Assembly: GCA_905116865.2 (NCBI GenBank)
Contig: CAJHNH020002564.1
Location: 22,501-86,500 of the forward strand
Length of the DNA: 64,000 nt
Direction of reading: 5' to 3'
Source: Candidula unifasciata
Taxonomy: Eukaryota; Mollusca; Gastropoda; Stylommatophora; Geomitridae
Below are positions 40,319 to 55,335 of the stretch, in pieces. The notes under the pieces are model-generated. The model ran no database searches and had not been told where the DNA came from. It saw only the letters and a list, made by a program, of their open reading frames with translations. How positions within the stretch are numbered: position 1 is the first letter of the stretch; every line of letters starts with the position of its first letter. The translations under genes and the position numbers were made by a program.

Positions 40319-41915
40319 ATGTCAAAAGTAAAGTATGAGCAAACAATTTGGAAAGAGTGGTTGCGTGATGACAAAATTAAAAACTGCGTATATGACCGAA
40401 GCTTGTTGTAAGTACTGCAAGTGTGAAATTAAAGCGAGAATACAAAACTCAAAGAGTCATGCAGAGACTAAAAAAGCATAAAACTGCAGTTTCATTTAAA
40501 GATATTACACCACTGACATCTGTTTTCAGAACTATACTGATAAATGAATCATCAAAAGTTGAAGTATCAGTCGCAATGTTTTTAAATTTTCACTGCGCAA
40601 TTTCAGACTGAGACCATTTGATCGATTTGTAAAAAATCTTGGACTAGTTCAATTTGAAAAGTGTGATGTAGAAAGTATAGTTTAGGAACTGAAGGACCTT
40701 TTAGTCAGCAAACAGTTAGGCTTGAAGAATTTGGCTGTAATTGGTACTGATAATGCCCCAGTGATGGTTGGTATAAACAATGGCGTTTATGCCAAGTTGA
40801 AGGAAGCTTACCCATTGTTAATACTTATAAAATGTATGCGTCATTCATTGCAGCTAGCATTATCCCATGCTTCATCTAAATATTTACCAAGGAATTTGGA
40901 ATACCTTATTGCTGAAACACTTTATTGGTTATCCAAATCATTTGTCAGACAACAGCAATACAATACATTATATACAGCCTTGAATGATGGTTCCACACCA
41001 CCGAAAATTCTGTCAGATTGCAAAACTAGATGGTTATCAATTTAACCAGCTGTTGAAAGAATCATGAAGCAATGGCTGAAGTTGAAGACACTTTGAAATA
41101 ACAAGACAAAGTGAAAAGTGCTAACAGCTGAAATACTATTTGGAATGTACAGTGATGAAAAAAATTTGTCATTCATTCTCTTTTTATAATGGAAGTGCAA
41201 AAAGTTAATAAACTGTTCGAATCTAAACTTGTTGATAAAGTTAAATTACTTGATGATTTCACCTTGCTATTTCACTCAGTAAAAGACTGGTGTTGCCAAC
41301 TTCTAAAGCTGATTTGCTCACTTGCATTATAGAGAGATATTTTTCTCCTAAGTCACACCTTGGATATTAAATCGAATCAAAAATTGATGATTTAAAAACA
41401 AAAGGACTGTTAACAGAGAATGAAGAGAACAACTTAAGAAAACGCTGTCAAGATTTCTTTATCTCATTATTGAAGCAATTGAAGCAGAGAGTTCCTGGAA
41501 ATCTAGATGTTTTGAAAAATATTTTTCTTTTTTCTGTGAGCAACATACTTCAGCCAATGAAGGTCATACCTAAATATTGTAAAGTTATGAAATTTGTAGG
41601 GGCTACTGATAATAGTGTCGCGGAAGCAGAATATCAGTTAACCAAAATAAAGTTAGCTGAATGGACAAACAAAACAGAAACTAAAGCGTTTTAGAGTGAA
41701 GTCAGACAATTTAAAGTTGCCTCATCAAACAGTCCATTCTGTAAGTTCTTTAAAGTGCCATGTCTGCCCTGATACTACCCCACTCAAATGCTGTCGTAGA
41801 AAGAGTTTTCAGTGCTAGGAATTATATCAAATGTAACCTAAAAAACAGGATGAAATTTGACCTCTTAAATGCTATCGTGCCATTAAAATTCGGTCTGATG
41901 AGACTAGAGAAATAA
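40319..41915 (+). pseudogene. hAT-superfamily transposase, inactivated
   Basis: Scattered frames over 1.6 kb read as one decayed hAT transposase. It starts with MSKVKYEQTIWKEWL and a BED-like zinc finger (CKYCKC...HAETKK-H, frameshift at the end). A central RNase H-like part follows (VIGTDNAPVMVGINN, CMRHSLQLALSHAS, CKTRWLSI). It ends with the hAT dimerisation motif (LPHSNAVVERVFSARN). Several stops and frameshifts interrupt it, so it cannot make transposase. Element ends were not found. Confidence 0.85.
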
Positions 41916-42167
41916 GCCCACTTTTTAAACTTATATCCATTGATAAAAAAAAAAAAATCAAGAGTCTGTCTTGATCTGTGAACGTCAAGTTTCTTCTTCC
42001 TGTGTTACATCTCCATCATTGTTGGAGAAAAAATAATTCTTTATTCTTCCTTAATATACACAGACTCTTGTCTGTCCATTCTTGTACCCATCCACCTATA
42101 TATCTACACATTCATCCTCGCTTACCAGTCCGTCTGTCCAACTGTCTGTCTGCCTGTCTGCTTGCTG

Positions 42168-42428
42168 AATGTTGAATCAAGAATCCACATCACTGCACTC
42201 GGGACACCCCCATAAGCGCTCCGTTCCCATCTTCAGCAGCAAACGAAGAGTTACAATTCCTATGGTACCAGTAATTGACTTCATATTCGTCTCGCTCTTC
42301 CTTCAAGAGTTGAGCGTCGGTCAGATCCTATGGTAACTCAGACCGTAATATTCTATTTGTGCCTCTACATTGTTCACTCGCTCTCAAAAGGGCCTCACAA
42401 CATCAAGCGTGTTATCGTCTGCTTATAA
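42168..42428 (+). repeat. SINE-like family A copy, near full length
   Basis: Runs from gaatgttgaatcaagaatcc to catcaagcgtgttatc, with 'cccatcttcagcagcaaac' inside. Lies 250 bp after the hAT relic. Confidence 0.75.
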
Positions 42429-42977
42429 ATATTCAGTGATCGATTATTATAGTTCGTTCAGAAATTCACGAAAATGATTAGATTTTAATAAGTTGGAAAC
42501 TAACGGACCAGCTGTAAGAAAATTTGGTATGCTCACTCCAGACATCCATGACGTTAAGAAAAATGTCGTAGTGAAAATATTATACGTATTTTTTCTTTAC
42601 GACATCTAGTTTTAGGTACAACTCACGATTCTCACCCCCATCTCATTTCGTATTGATTCCCACAGGCTGTCCTATGTTCTAGGGGTATCATATGCTGCTT
42701 GTTTTGAAAAAAACTACAAAAACATTAAATGATTTAATACTCATGAACTGTCGCACTTCAGTACCTCTACCTGCAGTACTTTCTCATTGTACACAGGCGC
42801 CTGTGGCAACTGAGCTACTCACAACAACTTTGACACTTTCTAGCCTTCATAACACACCCCTGTAATGAGGGATATTTTCACCCTGATTGGGAAGGTGGGG
42901 GGAAAAGCCCCAAGCTAACAAAATACCTAAAGAAGCCATATACTCGGATTAACCGAGGTTTTTAAGATATGGGGACG

Positions 42978-43082
42978 ACTACGAGTTATCACGTGGAACT
43001 CAAAGAGAACGACCACAGGTTGCCACGTGGAATCAAAGAACAACCACGTGTCGCTACGTGGAACGAACACTGGGTATAAGTG
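42978..43082 (+). promoter_or_regulatory. Cluster of CACGTG/ACGTGG motifs followed by a TATA-like site
   Basis: Four ACGTG cores lie in ~70 bp (near 42990, 43025, 43046, 43056), three inside an imperfect ~32-bp repeat (gaccaca-ggttgccacgtgg type), with gggtataagtgtt ~15 bp beyond. This could be a retroelement LTR promoter, a host promoter, or just a decayed repeat. A 75-residue open frame at 43112 has no recognised family. Confidence 0.3.
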
Positions 43083-43624
43083 TTCAGACCCCAGTCTGGT
43101 CAAGTTAGTATGTGTTGACCGTCAGAACGAGAGGACGTGAGAGTGTTCGGGAGAACGACAACGTGAAACTGGGTGTTGCGAAAGGAAGACCAGACGCAAC
43201 ATTCATCGAAGTCAAGTCCAGCCAAGTCAGTTATGTGAAGCTTGAGGAAATGACCAGATCCATCTATGCGGCGATGTGGAACCGAAGGCGCCGAACTCTG
43301 GTCGATGAATGTGTGAGAAGTCAGCGTGTTGGCGTCTGAACAATGTGGTGCGTGTAAGCTGTGAATTAGGACACGGACAGGACATTCTATGTAAGTGATG
43401 AGATGTCAATCAACTGTAACATACTTTGAAGTCGGTGTCGGCTTGTCCCAGTTATGTCATCGTAAGAATATGTGCTAAGATCATTCAATAGACACATCAT
43501 CTCCCAGACAACCAACCCAAGGTCAGAACACTACTTACTGCAAGTAGAAGACCACTTATTACAACCCCCACCCCCTTTTCCAAGCTCTATCTAGTGTGCC
43601 GGTAGTGGTTCACATCAGTTTATC

Positions 43625-43864
43625 TAATAGACAGACAAGACAGATAGACATACCAACCAACAGAAAGGCAGATAGAGATACCTTTCAACAGACAGATAGA
43701 CATACCGACCAACAGAAAGACAAATAGAGATACCGTCCAACAGACAGACAGATAGACATACCGACCAACAGACAGACAGATAGACCGACCGACAGACAAA
43801 CATATACCGACATGGACAGACAGACTGACAGATACCAACTGACAGACAGACAGGCAAACCGTCC

Positions 43865-43904
<40 letters not shown>

Positions 43905-43912
43905 GGACCGAC
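43625..43912 (+). repeat. GACA-rich repeat, ~32-bp higher-order unit
   Basis: Units combine gacagacagatagacatacc and 'gaccaaca'. The last part is pure (GACA)n. Confidence 0.9.
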
Positions 43913-44039
43913 AGCAGACTAACCCGTATTTTGAACGCATTGTTTTCCGTGTGGTTTTGTGGCATTTTATCTGACAACAAAGAACAGTCCTGCTGACTCC
44001 CTATCAAGCATGTCGAACGAGGCGACTAACTCAAGCTGT

Positions 44040-44165
44040 TTTCTACAAAGTTGGAGTCCATCTTCATGAAAGGCAAGAAACCGAAAGTCTGCATACAAAT
44101 AAGCTAGATCTGTAAAACGGATATGCAGGCAAATCTCAAGTTCTAAGATGGTTTCCCTTAGCAAC
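44040..44165 (-). repeat. SINE-like family D copy
   Basis: Minus-strand reading: agaacttgagatttgcctgc, atatccgttttacagatcta, 'atttgtatgcagactttcgg'. Same order as 53040-53130. Confidence 0.65.
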
Positions 44166-45073
44166 AGATGTTGTTGCATCGGAGTTTCGTGGTCGCGAGT
44201 TCTCGGTACTGCTGTCGGAAATCCTCCTACACTCACGGATACAGCAACCATCAGCGGTTCTCGTGTTTCTGCTCTGTGAGTTCATTTGTTGGGAGTCTCA
44301 TGGATAGTTTGCCCTTGCTATTCAGGTGTGTTTGTGAATAAGCATGCCGATAGGTTACCTGGACAAATAGCAATAGGGGGTGTACTGCAACTGCACAAGG
44401 CAAAGATATCTCTCGTCTGTGAGGCAAGGTCACCAGTAAAGGGCAGCTACTGAACACACGACATGGAGAGTTTTGGGGCAGGGAGGGCCTGTGGGCTCGG
44501 GAAGAGGGGGGGGGGGGGGCTCTCTTGGAAGAGGACAGACGAGTAGTTAACAAGATGACAGCGAGTACCATCAGTGTTTAGGTTCTTCGCTGGCAGGAGG
44601 GCGACACAGCAAACATGGGCTTGTCCTGACTGTTGCGATGTCCACTCTCACCCAGATGCTCTACATATACTGTTCAGATACACACACATATACATAATTA
44701 TCTGATGTCGCGTTTTTATTAGCTGACGGGGAAAGCCCGTACGCCTAAAAAACATCGATGACTCAGATGCAAAAGAAGTTAGCTGAGTTTTGAACCGTAA
44801 GGTTTTCTTTTATGTAATTTGAATAATTTCACTCATTAAATTAAAAAGACTTTTAATTTTAAAAACTATGACTATATCAAATTCCTTTCATACCTATGAA
44901 GTTTTTTTTTTTCAAAATTTTTTTAAAATTTTATTTTGATTATAGATTCAGTAAAGTTCTTTTGTGGTGTGGAGGAACATCAGCTCATCTTGTTCTGCAG
45001 ACAGCTGAAGAGCTGAACATCTGAGAAGGAACACATTAAATACACGGGCTGTGAGTTTCAAGTCTGGCCTATA

Positions 45074-47507
45074 TCACAAATATAACACTATATCAATTGA
45101 AAAGACAGAACGTTGCCAACAACGACAACGACGACACCAACAACAACAACAGTCATTTACTGGGAAGCAGTTTGCTCCTGACAACTGCCGATATTCACCA
45201 AACCAAGCTTCTAAGTTGTCAGTCTGTAACTTTCCAAGAAGTATAAAACTGGCTTCTGTGGTTGCAAACAGATATTTGATTAGAGAAAGCGCTTCAGTCA
45301 CTGTATGCAGCAGAGCACTGTGTTTGCTTGGTCAGTTTTTCTTGACAGCCAGTCAGCTTGTCCCACTTTCTTAGCCATTCAGCAAACTGTTCAAGATAAT
45401 GCACTTGTTCATCATCATTTGACAATACAGGATTTGAGAATGAGTTCAGTCTCTTTTTACCTACAAATTTACTTTTCACATTAACAATATGCCACCATCT
45501 AAGGATGGCTTCAATCAAATCTGCTGTTTCATGACTGCCCACTAGACGCAGAGCAGCAACATTGTATTCATTAAACATTGATGTCTGTCATGCGGAGGCT
45601 TTGGGTACCAGTTTTGTAATATTCTTTTTTCTCATTTTACGAGTGAATAATGCCGAGGAACAGATGGAACATTACGGTCTGAGGAGAATTGCACTGCGAG
45701 GAGTCACAAGGGGATCTGGCCGACGCTCCACACTCGGGTGAGGGGCGAGACGGATATACAATCAGATTTTTACTGGTACCATCGAAATTTTAGCTCTTTG
45801 CTTGCTGCTGAAGATTGGGACGGAGCGCTTATTGGATTGTCCCGAGTGCTGTGATGTCGATTCCTAATTCTACATTCAACATTCTCATTATAATAATTTT
45901 TTAAATGAGAAAAGTTCGCTTCTGCAACTCTATCAGTATTACAGGCGTTTAGCATTTGTCCAGTTATTAAAGGATAAGTAAATGTCTGGTTTGTGTCCTT
46001 CTGGTTGATCCAGTTCCTCCACATGCATTTTTGCAAGTGCACAGAATCATGCAGTAAAAATATTTTTTTATTAGCAAAATCTGGGTTCTCAAAAAAAGTT
46101 TGGCTTGGTTTCAGGAGATCACGGTAAACTCTGCGATTGACAGCACTATTATCTGCAATTACAGCAACTACTGTGAAACCACACTCCTGTACAAAGTGGA
46201 TACAGTTGAGTAATTTCAAACGTAGATCCTGAGATGTCATTATGTTCACAGGTGAAAGTTCTATAATTTCCTGGTAGCTTCCAAAAACTGAAGATACGAG
46301 GAAAGCCTGCACTGTTGTTGCTGCTTCTTTTGCATTGTATGCATTGCCAAATATTTTGCCCCCAGAGTAAGTAATTGCAGATTTAACATATATTTCATCC
46401 ATCTGAACCACTACAATCTTTTCTAGCTCTGTCAGTTTGTCTTGTTTCAATTTCAAGTACTGTGAGATGCTGCCAGTATGAGTAGACAATGACAACTGTG
46501 GAGTTAAATTGTGCAGTGTTCTTTGATGAGGCAGGCACAACATACGAGATGTTCTTATAAACCGGTAGCATGCTGGAGATTTAATGAACAGCATGAAAGC
46601 GAAACATAATGTGCTACAACTAACGCCTTCTGTTTTTTAACACGGTTAAAAGTTGCAGCTGCTCTGCAAGAAAGTTTACTTGTGTGTCAGTTACTTCATC
46701 AGCTGTCCCATTAGGAGTCCACTGTTGCTCTGCAGAACTCTTTAAAATACTTCCTGCTTCTTCCACTACATCTAAGAAGCTATTTTGGCACTGAATTTTA
46801 CTATAATCCCAGGCATTGTAATGAATTACAAGATTTTCGGGCTGTGACCATCTCACAAGTTTATTGTTGTCTACAATCTATTCAAAGTCTCTGTCTCCAA
46901 CCTTTTCATTTTAAACAAAGACTTGTATAGTCATATCAAGTAACATATTTATGCTGACACCTATGGATGGTGCAGAGTCTGACAGTATGGTAATGACATA
47001 CAAAACAGTACATGTTAAAGCTCCATCTACAGAAGTGTATTTCCAGTTTAGTTTTTTTTTTTTTCAAACTGTCTTTTCAGTTTGTTTCCTATCTGTGACT
47101 CAAGATCTTGGAAATCTGTATTGATATCTGAGGACAGCCATTCATTTACTTTTTGACTACAATTGCGATTAATATGTGATACACGTTCCTCTGGAGTTTT
47201 GCGAGAGGCTGGTACTTTCGCCGATAAAAAGGATAGAAGATCTGTACAGAAAGTTGGATAAGCATATTTTTTTAAGCAAGATTCTTTCTTGTGAGCATAT
47301 GCTGAATTCCAGATTTGCCTGTATATTCACGAAAATGTTTCACACATACTACACTAGTTTTCACAGGAGCCCAATTTGTTCGTTGAATGTTTTTCTGCCA
47401 TTTGTCTCTTAAAAGAGAATCCGAAAGAAATCTAAACACACTCACATATCTAATAAAAAGGTCTGAACTCTCGAGGGACAATCAGATACAGAACATTTGG
47501 CAGACAT
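45074..47507 (-). pseudogene. P-element superfamily (THAP9-like) transposase, inactivated
   Basis: Reading the minus strand from ATG at 47507, a THAP zinc finger is visible (MSAKCSVSDC, frameshift, DKWQKN, CVKHF). Later come the catalytic RNase H-like part (VVVQMDEIYVK, AVIADNSAVNRR, FLLHDSVHLQKCMW) and the C-terminal block (GKLQTDNLEAWFGEYRQLSG). Frameshifts and stops divide it into at least five frames. A family A SINE-like sequence (45640-45890) is inserted near the 3' end. In active P elements the protein excises and inserts DNA; this copy cannot. Terminal repeats were not identified. Confidence 0.88.
45640..45895 (-). repeat. SINE-like family A copy inserted in the P-element relic
   Basis: Minus-strand reading: ggaatcgacatcacagcact, cccaatcttcagcagcaagc, 'cagaccgtaatgttccatct'. 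It separates the catalytic frame from the C-terminal frames of the transposase, so the insertion is younger than the P element. Confidence 0.75.
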
Positions 47508-49194
<1,687 letters not shown>

Positions 49195-49790
49195 AGATGT
49201 GTATTTCTATGTGTTTGCATGTGTATGCACTTCTGCGTGTTTGTCTCTGTGGGTGTCAGTATAGGTTTGTCTGCCTGTTTGTCTGTGTGTGTGTGTGTGT
49301 GTGTTTGACTGCGTGTGTGTCTATGTGGCTGTATGTATATGTCTGCATGTTTGCCTGCGTATGTGTGTGTGTGTGGTGTGTGTGTCAGTGTGTGAGCACG
49401 AATGTAAATATGTGTGCTGTGTGTGTTTATATGTAAGTGTCTGTGTGTGTGTGTCTGTATTTTTGTCTGAGTGTGTGTGTCTCTGTGGGAGTGTCCGTGT
49501 GTGCATGTGTGTGTCTCCATGCATGACTGTATTTATGACTGTATGTTTGTATGTGTGTATGCCTGTATTATGTATGTATGAATGTATGTATGTATGCCTG
49601 TATGTTGGAATCTTTGTATGTATCTTTGTGTGTATGTATGCCTGTGTGTATGTGTGTATGCATGTTTGTTTGTATGTATGTATGTATGTATGTATGCCTG
49701 TATGTGTGTATGTATGCAATGTATGCATGTATGTGTGTGTAAGTGAGTGGATGAGCGAGTGTATGTGGGTGTATGTATGCACGCGCGGGT
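49195..49790 (+). repeat. TG/ATGT-rich degenerate microsatellite
   Basis: Long stretch of tgtgtg, tatgtatg and tgtctg words without stops in several frames; no real coding features. Confidence 0.9.
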
Positions 49791-49879
49791 TTTTGCATGC
49801 ACTTTACAACTCATGCTTTTGTGTTCTTTTATAATATTCATAATATGCATATCATCATATGATCATACCATGCTTTATT

Positions 49880-49980
49880 AGTAAAATACAATTGCTGTGT
49901 GAAAGATGGTTGACTGGAAGGGCCGAATGTAAGACGGGCCTGCGTGCCCAATTTGTGACCCTTTAAAAATAAAGTTCGTT
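49880..49980 (+). mobile_element. 3' end of a non-LTR retrotransposon with (GTTC)n tail
   Basis: Ends ctttaaaaataaagttcgtt with four more GTTC units: a polyadenylation-like AATAAA followed by a short tandem tail, the pattern of LINE 3' ends. Preceded by tggaagggccgaatgtaaga. The tail runs directly into the CTAT array. Confidence 0.5.
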
Positions 49981-50640
<660 letters not shown>

Positions 50641-51015
50641 GACGGTCGGTCGGACGGTCGGTCTGTTCATCTATGTGTGTATCTGCTTGCATGTTTCTGT
50701 CTGTCCCTGTATTTCACATTCAAAAACATCAAAACATATTATGTCAGTAGATGACAGTAATTGCTGTCCCTTTCTTTGCGTTTTGACGTTATTTTAGACA
50801 CGTCTTGAAAAACAAAACAACCAGAGAATCACCAAAAGGGCATTGACCTGGCAAACCCCAGGATTTGGAAAACGTGCACTTCCGGGAAAATCCCTAGATG
50901 GAATTTTGCTAAGAGGAACAACTGGGGTCTGACTGGGTTCCATCGAAAGCACTTCACAGAAAAGAACAGTATAGAGGAATAGACTGATAACTATGTGCTA
51001 TAACTGCGACAAAAT

Positions 51016-51016
<1 letters not shown>

Positions 51017-51111
<95 letters not shown>

Positions 51112-51134
51112 TTATATATATATATATATATATG
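51017..51134 (+). repeat. (CT)n then (TA)n microsatellite
   Basis: About 85 bp of CT repeats followed by ~25 bp of TA repeats. Confidence 0.97.
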
Positions 51135-51525
51135 CGTAAGTACGTGCGTGCGTATGTGTTTTAGCATCATGTGACAGTTGTCTCTCAAATTTCAGATCAT
51201 ACTAACGTTTTCATTTGCGGCCGTCACACTGGCAACATCCGCATATCTTATCTACAGGGAAGTTTAGTAAGTCAAACTGTGTGTTTTCTTCTTGTTGTCT
51301 GTCTGTCTGTTAATCCATCTGTCTGTCCCAGGGAATGGTTTATGTTGTAATTATTTTATTTTTTAAACATTCGTGTTGCAAACAAGGTTGTTTCCCATGA
51401 TACACGCAGGATCCAGTAGCAATAATTCTTGCATCGTTACAAATGTGGCCGTCACATGACGCGGTTGTCGCATGTCTTTATTAGGGTTTCCCCTTGTAAA
51501 CAAAGACACTCTAAAGTGACTTAAT

Positions 51526-51715
51526 GTTAGATGGTGGCTCGCATTGGTCTAGAAGGTACTCCGTAGCTTCAAAGACTATCCAACATCACATTGGAGGTGA
51601 GGCGACTCAAGTCATGATTCCCACTGCAATAATAAATATACCTGGGCATAACTTTGCCTGACTTCCTCACCACTTAGAAGCGCTCAGACTAGATAGCAAA
51701 CCTGTCATAGTCAAA
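51526..51715 (+). repeat. SINE-like family B copy
   Basis: Starts gatggtggctcgcattggtc and continues with 'ggtgaggcgactcaagtc' and 'gacttcctcaccacttag'. The same order occurs inside both LTRs (55680-55860, 63050-63230) and at 3370-3530. Confidence 0.6.
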
Positions 51716-52699
51716 ATATAGCACACTAATGAATCTGGACCATCCATTGAGGGAATATAAAAATATCTTCCCCCCCCCCCCCCCCCTTCCAATCGGCCTG
51801 CATTCGCGCGTTCCTGTAGTTTAAATCCTCGGACGTCCTTGTGCCTTCATATAGTTACACCCGTCTTACACTCAGCAGCAGGTCAGAGTATTAATAATAT
51901 TTATCTACAATGTACTTAACCATGCTTATTGGAAGTTTCCGGGTGAACTGGAGACTTTCAAAAAAGGAGCTGATAGACTTTCAAGACAAGGGTGAAACCC
52001 GTCAGTATGCTCTGGAGAAGTTAGAAGTATGAAGTTTGAACAACGGACCAACATCATGGCACACGGGTAGTAACCCATAAGTGCTCCGTTTTTCTTCCAA
52101 CTCAAGTCGTAATCCGAAGAAGCTCAGCACGGTGCACAGACTCTGTTAGAAATCAGTGAATGCTGTGAAAACTGAGCCATGAATGTTGTTTGAATTTGGG
52201 ACCTGTTCAGTCATGTCCAAATGAGAAGCAGGATTCCTTCCCCGAACAGGCGGCAGTTCGGCCGATGGAAAAATGGGTTGCTACTCTTAGAAATCATTTA
52301 CCTAAGAGTGAATTCATAACATAACTCAATCCCCATAGAATTAGGAACCAACTGAGTACTTATCCCGACATCTGGACCCATACTTATCAAAGAAGGACTA
52401 TATACTAATGAAGAACAGTTTTAAATTTGAACATAGCTCATTTACATAGAGGAGTACAAGATGTGGGCAGGTCTAAAACCAGAGGGATGTTGTGCTGTCA
52501 TATGACAGTGGCATTAGTTCTACCATCGTTACATATGTAGAATTAGTTCTCGCATCGTTACATATGTGGAATTAGTTATTGCATTATTACATCTGTAGAA
52601 TTAGTTGTTGTAAGGTTACAAATGAAGGATCAGTTATAGAAAAATGCAGCATTAGTTCTTGTTTGTCTACTACTTTAACCAGAGTTCCCTAAAGTTGCT
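51716..52699. other. Intergenic, nothing recognised
   Basis: Contains a poly-C run near 51770-51786 and three short spaced copies of 'attagtt(c/a)t(c/t)gcat-gttacat' at 52510-52620. No gene is supported. Confidence 0.45.
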
Positions 52700-52962
52700 T
52701 CTTTTTTTTTTCTTTCTTCTTCTTTTTTCTTCTTCTTCTTCTTCTTCTTCTTCTTCTTCTTCTTCTTCTTCTTCTTCTTCTTCTTCTTCTTCTTCTTCTT
52801 CTTCTTCTTCTTCTTCTTCTTCTTCTTCTTCTTCTTCTTCTTCTTCTTCTTCTTCTTCTTCTTCTTCTTCTTCTTCTTCTTTTCTTCTTCTTCTTCTTCT
52901 TCTTCTTCTTCTTCTTCTTCTTCTTCTTCTTCTTTTTCTTCTTCTTTTACTTCTTTTTCTTT
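52698..52962 (+). repeat. (TTC)n microsatellite, ~85 copies
   Basis: Pure pyrimidine TTC repeat; spurious poly-Ser, poly-Lys and poly-Glu frames come from it. Confidence 0.98.
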
Positions 52963-52984
52963 ATCGTCTCCTCCTCCTCTTTCC

Positions 52985-53135
52985 AGTTCACTGTTTTGAA
53001 TTCCAGTGGAAAGTTCTTTATTTTCGTCCACTCCTGACTTTGGTTTTGTTTCAGAACTTGAGTATTTCTTGCATATCCGTTTTACAGGTGTGGGTTTTCT
53101 ATGTGTAGACTATTGGTTGCCTGCCTTTCAGGCTG
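52985..53135 (+). repeat. SINE-like family D copy
   Basis: Contains cagaacttgagtatttcttg, catatccgttttacaggtg and 'gtagactattggttgcctgc'. Confidence 0.65.
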
Positions 53136-53677
53136 ATGCAATGACATCAAAGGATACGACCTTAATTAAACGAATTTTACGACAAGCTTTCAATGTACTG
53201 TGGGTCTATTCTCCTCCTCGTCACCCGCACAAAAAAGAGGCCCCGAATCTCACACAGGGAACTGAGCTTGCAATGTTTTTTTCTGTTCCTGAGAGATGAG
53301 CTCTTAAAAGGCGGATGTTCTGCACCTTAAGAACGTGTGTCAAGTGGACATTCGAAGTGTGTGAAGTGTGCCTGCCACCTTCACTGCACGCCGACATCTC
53401 CACGAGTCCTCAAGCCTGACTTCCATAGATCTTGCACCCAGAATCTCAAAACATTCCCCGTGTCTTCAAGTTCAAACCTCCTGAGCTCTGGTTACTACTT
53501 ATGCATGCGGAAGGTTTGTGTGGATACTCCCTTCCCCCGGTCAAAACTTGAGCACATTCTTCTTTCATTGTGTTCACCACTTCGGGGCATTGTTCTTCCT
53601 GCAGGACTTGAGTTTTACAGATCTTGATCTGTATGTGCTGAATTGAATGTTGATTTCTCCGACAGGTGTACTCCGAC

Positions 53678-53679
<2 letters not shown>

Positions 53680-53708
<29 letters not shown>

Positions 53709-53709
53709 C
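53680..53709 (+). repeat. (AATC)n, 7 copies
   Basis: Short tetranucleotide run 90 bp before the LINE fragment. Confidence 0.95.
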
Positions 53710-53799
53710 TTTAACTGTGACCACTTTCAGCTAAGGGACAGAAGACACTGCTGTTCTCGGCCCTGTCCGCTATATTTGTTTGTGATTCTTGGCCCATGA

Positions 53800-54596
53800 A
53801 TGAAGATCTTAGTAAGATCAACGAATTACTCTTTGCAGATGACCAGGCCTTGATAGCAGATACAGCCATGAAATTGCAACAACATTAAACATCCATGAAT
53901 GAAGAATGTAAAAAAAATAATATGAGAATCAACACTGAAAAGACAGAAGTAATGTCAATAGAAAAAAAGAAGACAGATCTAAACATAGCAATAGAATACA
54001 AAGGCATTAAACGGGCATCTGAGTTTAAATATCTGGGAACTACATTTACCGAAGATGGGAAATTGGATAAAGAAATTAACATTAGATGCAGTAAAGCAAA
54101 CCAAGTATTGGGACAGCTAGCCCCCCTCTTACAGCATAAGACAATCCCAATCAGCACAAAGAGACATCTTATTCAAAGCATATTTATTCCAACTCTGTGC
54201 TACCAGTGCCAGACATGATCACTCACAACAAACCATAAAAGAAAATTAGTAACCACGGAAATGAGATGTTTGAGAAGGGCTGTAGGAGTGACCATAAGAG
54301 ATAAGATCAGGAATGAGATCATAAGAGAACAAGTCGGCACAGAACCAATTATGGATTACATACAAAGACAGCAAGTGAAATGGTTTGCCCACTTAGAGAG
54401 AATGCCTTGTGACACCATACCATACAAAGCATACATGGAAAGAGAAGAAGGACGTAGAGCACGGGGTAGACCAAGAACAAGATGGAAGGATAACATCAGA
54501 GAAACTCTACAACAGCACGATGTGCCTATGGTCGAGGCAGCCAGAAGAGCTAGAAACAGAACCTTATTTCTCCCTCGACACCCACAGCGGTAAAAG
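53800..54596 (+). pseudogene. 5'-truncated LINE (non-LTR retrotransposon), RT C-terminal half
   Basis: Begins at the RT catalytic motif LLFADDQALIAD and continues through NNMRINTEKTEVM and EFKYLGTTFTEDGKLDKEI. After one stop (near 54217) it continues with MRCLRRAVGVTIRDK, HLERMP and GRRARGRPRTRWKDNIRE to a stop at 54593, followed by aag/gaag-rich tail sequence. These are the usual blocks of the thumb and C-terminal region. Upstream RT and endonuclease are missing, as expected from incomplete reverse transcription. Confidence 0.88.
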
Positions 54597-54599
54597 ACG

Positions 54600-55190
54600 A
54601 AGTGAAGAAGAAGATAAAGAAGAAGATTCTTGTCTTCTCTCATCTAGTTTTGCATTGTACTGTCAGGATTTTGTCGCTAGGTGTTTATTGTGGTAATTTT
54701 TTTTTTTTTTTTGGTGTCGATTGGCTGTTGTCGTATCTGGCTGGCCGTGTGCTGCATTCCGGATCGTTAGGTTGCCTGCTCATGGCGGTTTAGGGTGGTT
54801 TTGATTGGCTTGTTGGTGTATCCAAAAAGGGAGTCTGCTTATCCTAAGAAGGACTAGCAGTTTCTTGCTTTGGGAGGCTAGAAACGCGTTATGGTAGGAT
54901 CTGGTGTTGTTTCGGTGTTCTTCTTCTACCTTGGATGTCTGGCGCTGCTTTCATGAGGATTCAAGATGTTTGGTGCTGGCGGTGCGTCTCTGGTATTAGT
55001 TTTTGTGGTGACGGTGTCGGCCGTGTTTGCCGTCAGGTTTTGGCGTTCGGATCGGTTCTTCTGGTGGGGACCATGGTACGACGTCGAAGGAAACGTCGTT
55101 CCTTTCTAAATTGTCCAGGCCTCCAGGTGAGCACCCAAATCAGGTGATGATACACACGAGCATCCCACATCCAACTCGAGTACTTTCTTC
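54600..55190. other. Intergenic, nothing recognised
   Basis: Begins with the GAAG-rich end of the LINE, then a T-run at 54699-54712. No supported gene. Confidence 0.4.
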
Positions 55191-55194
55191 GTCT

Positions 55195-55335
55195 TTTGCT
55201 TCTTCCCGCTCACCGGCTGTCAACCCCTGTGAAAAGTTCTGGTTGTTCGTCCACTTCTGGACTTTAGTCTTGTTCTAGAACTTGAGCTATGTGCGCCCTC
55301 CTGTTCTACCGTTTTACGGATCAACTTTTTTCTTT
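55195..55335 (+). repeat. SINE-like family D copy
   Basis: Contains ctggttgttcgtccacttct, 'gactttagtcttgttctaga' and 'ccgttttacggatcaac'. One of the better copies of the family. Confidence 0.65.

Noticed and set aside
43112..43339. 75-residue basic open frame after the CACGTG cluster
   Set aside because: No recognised family and no splice partner; could be part of a retroelement but nothing proves it.
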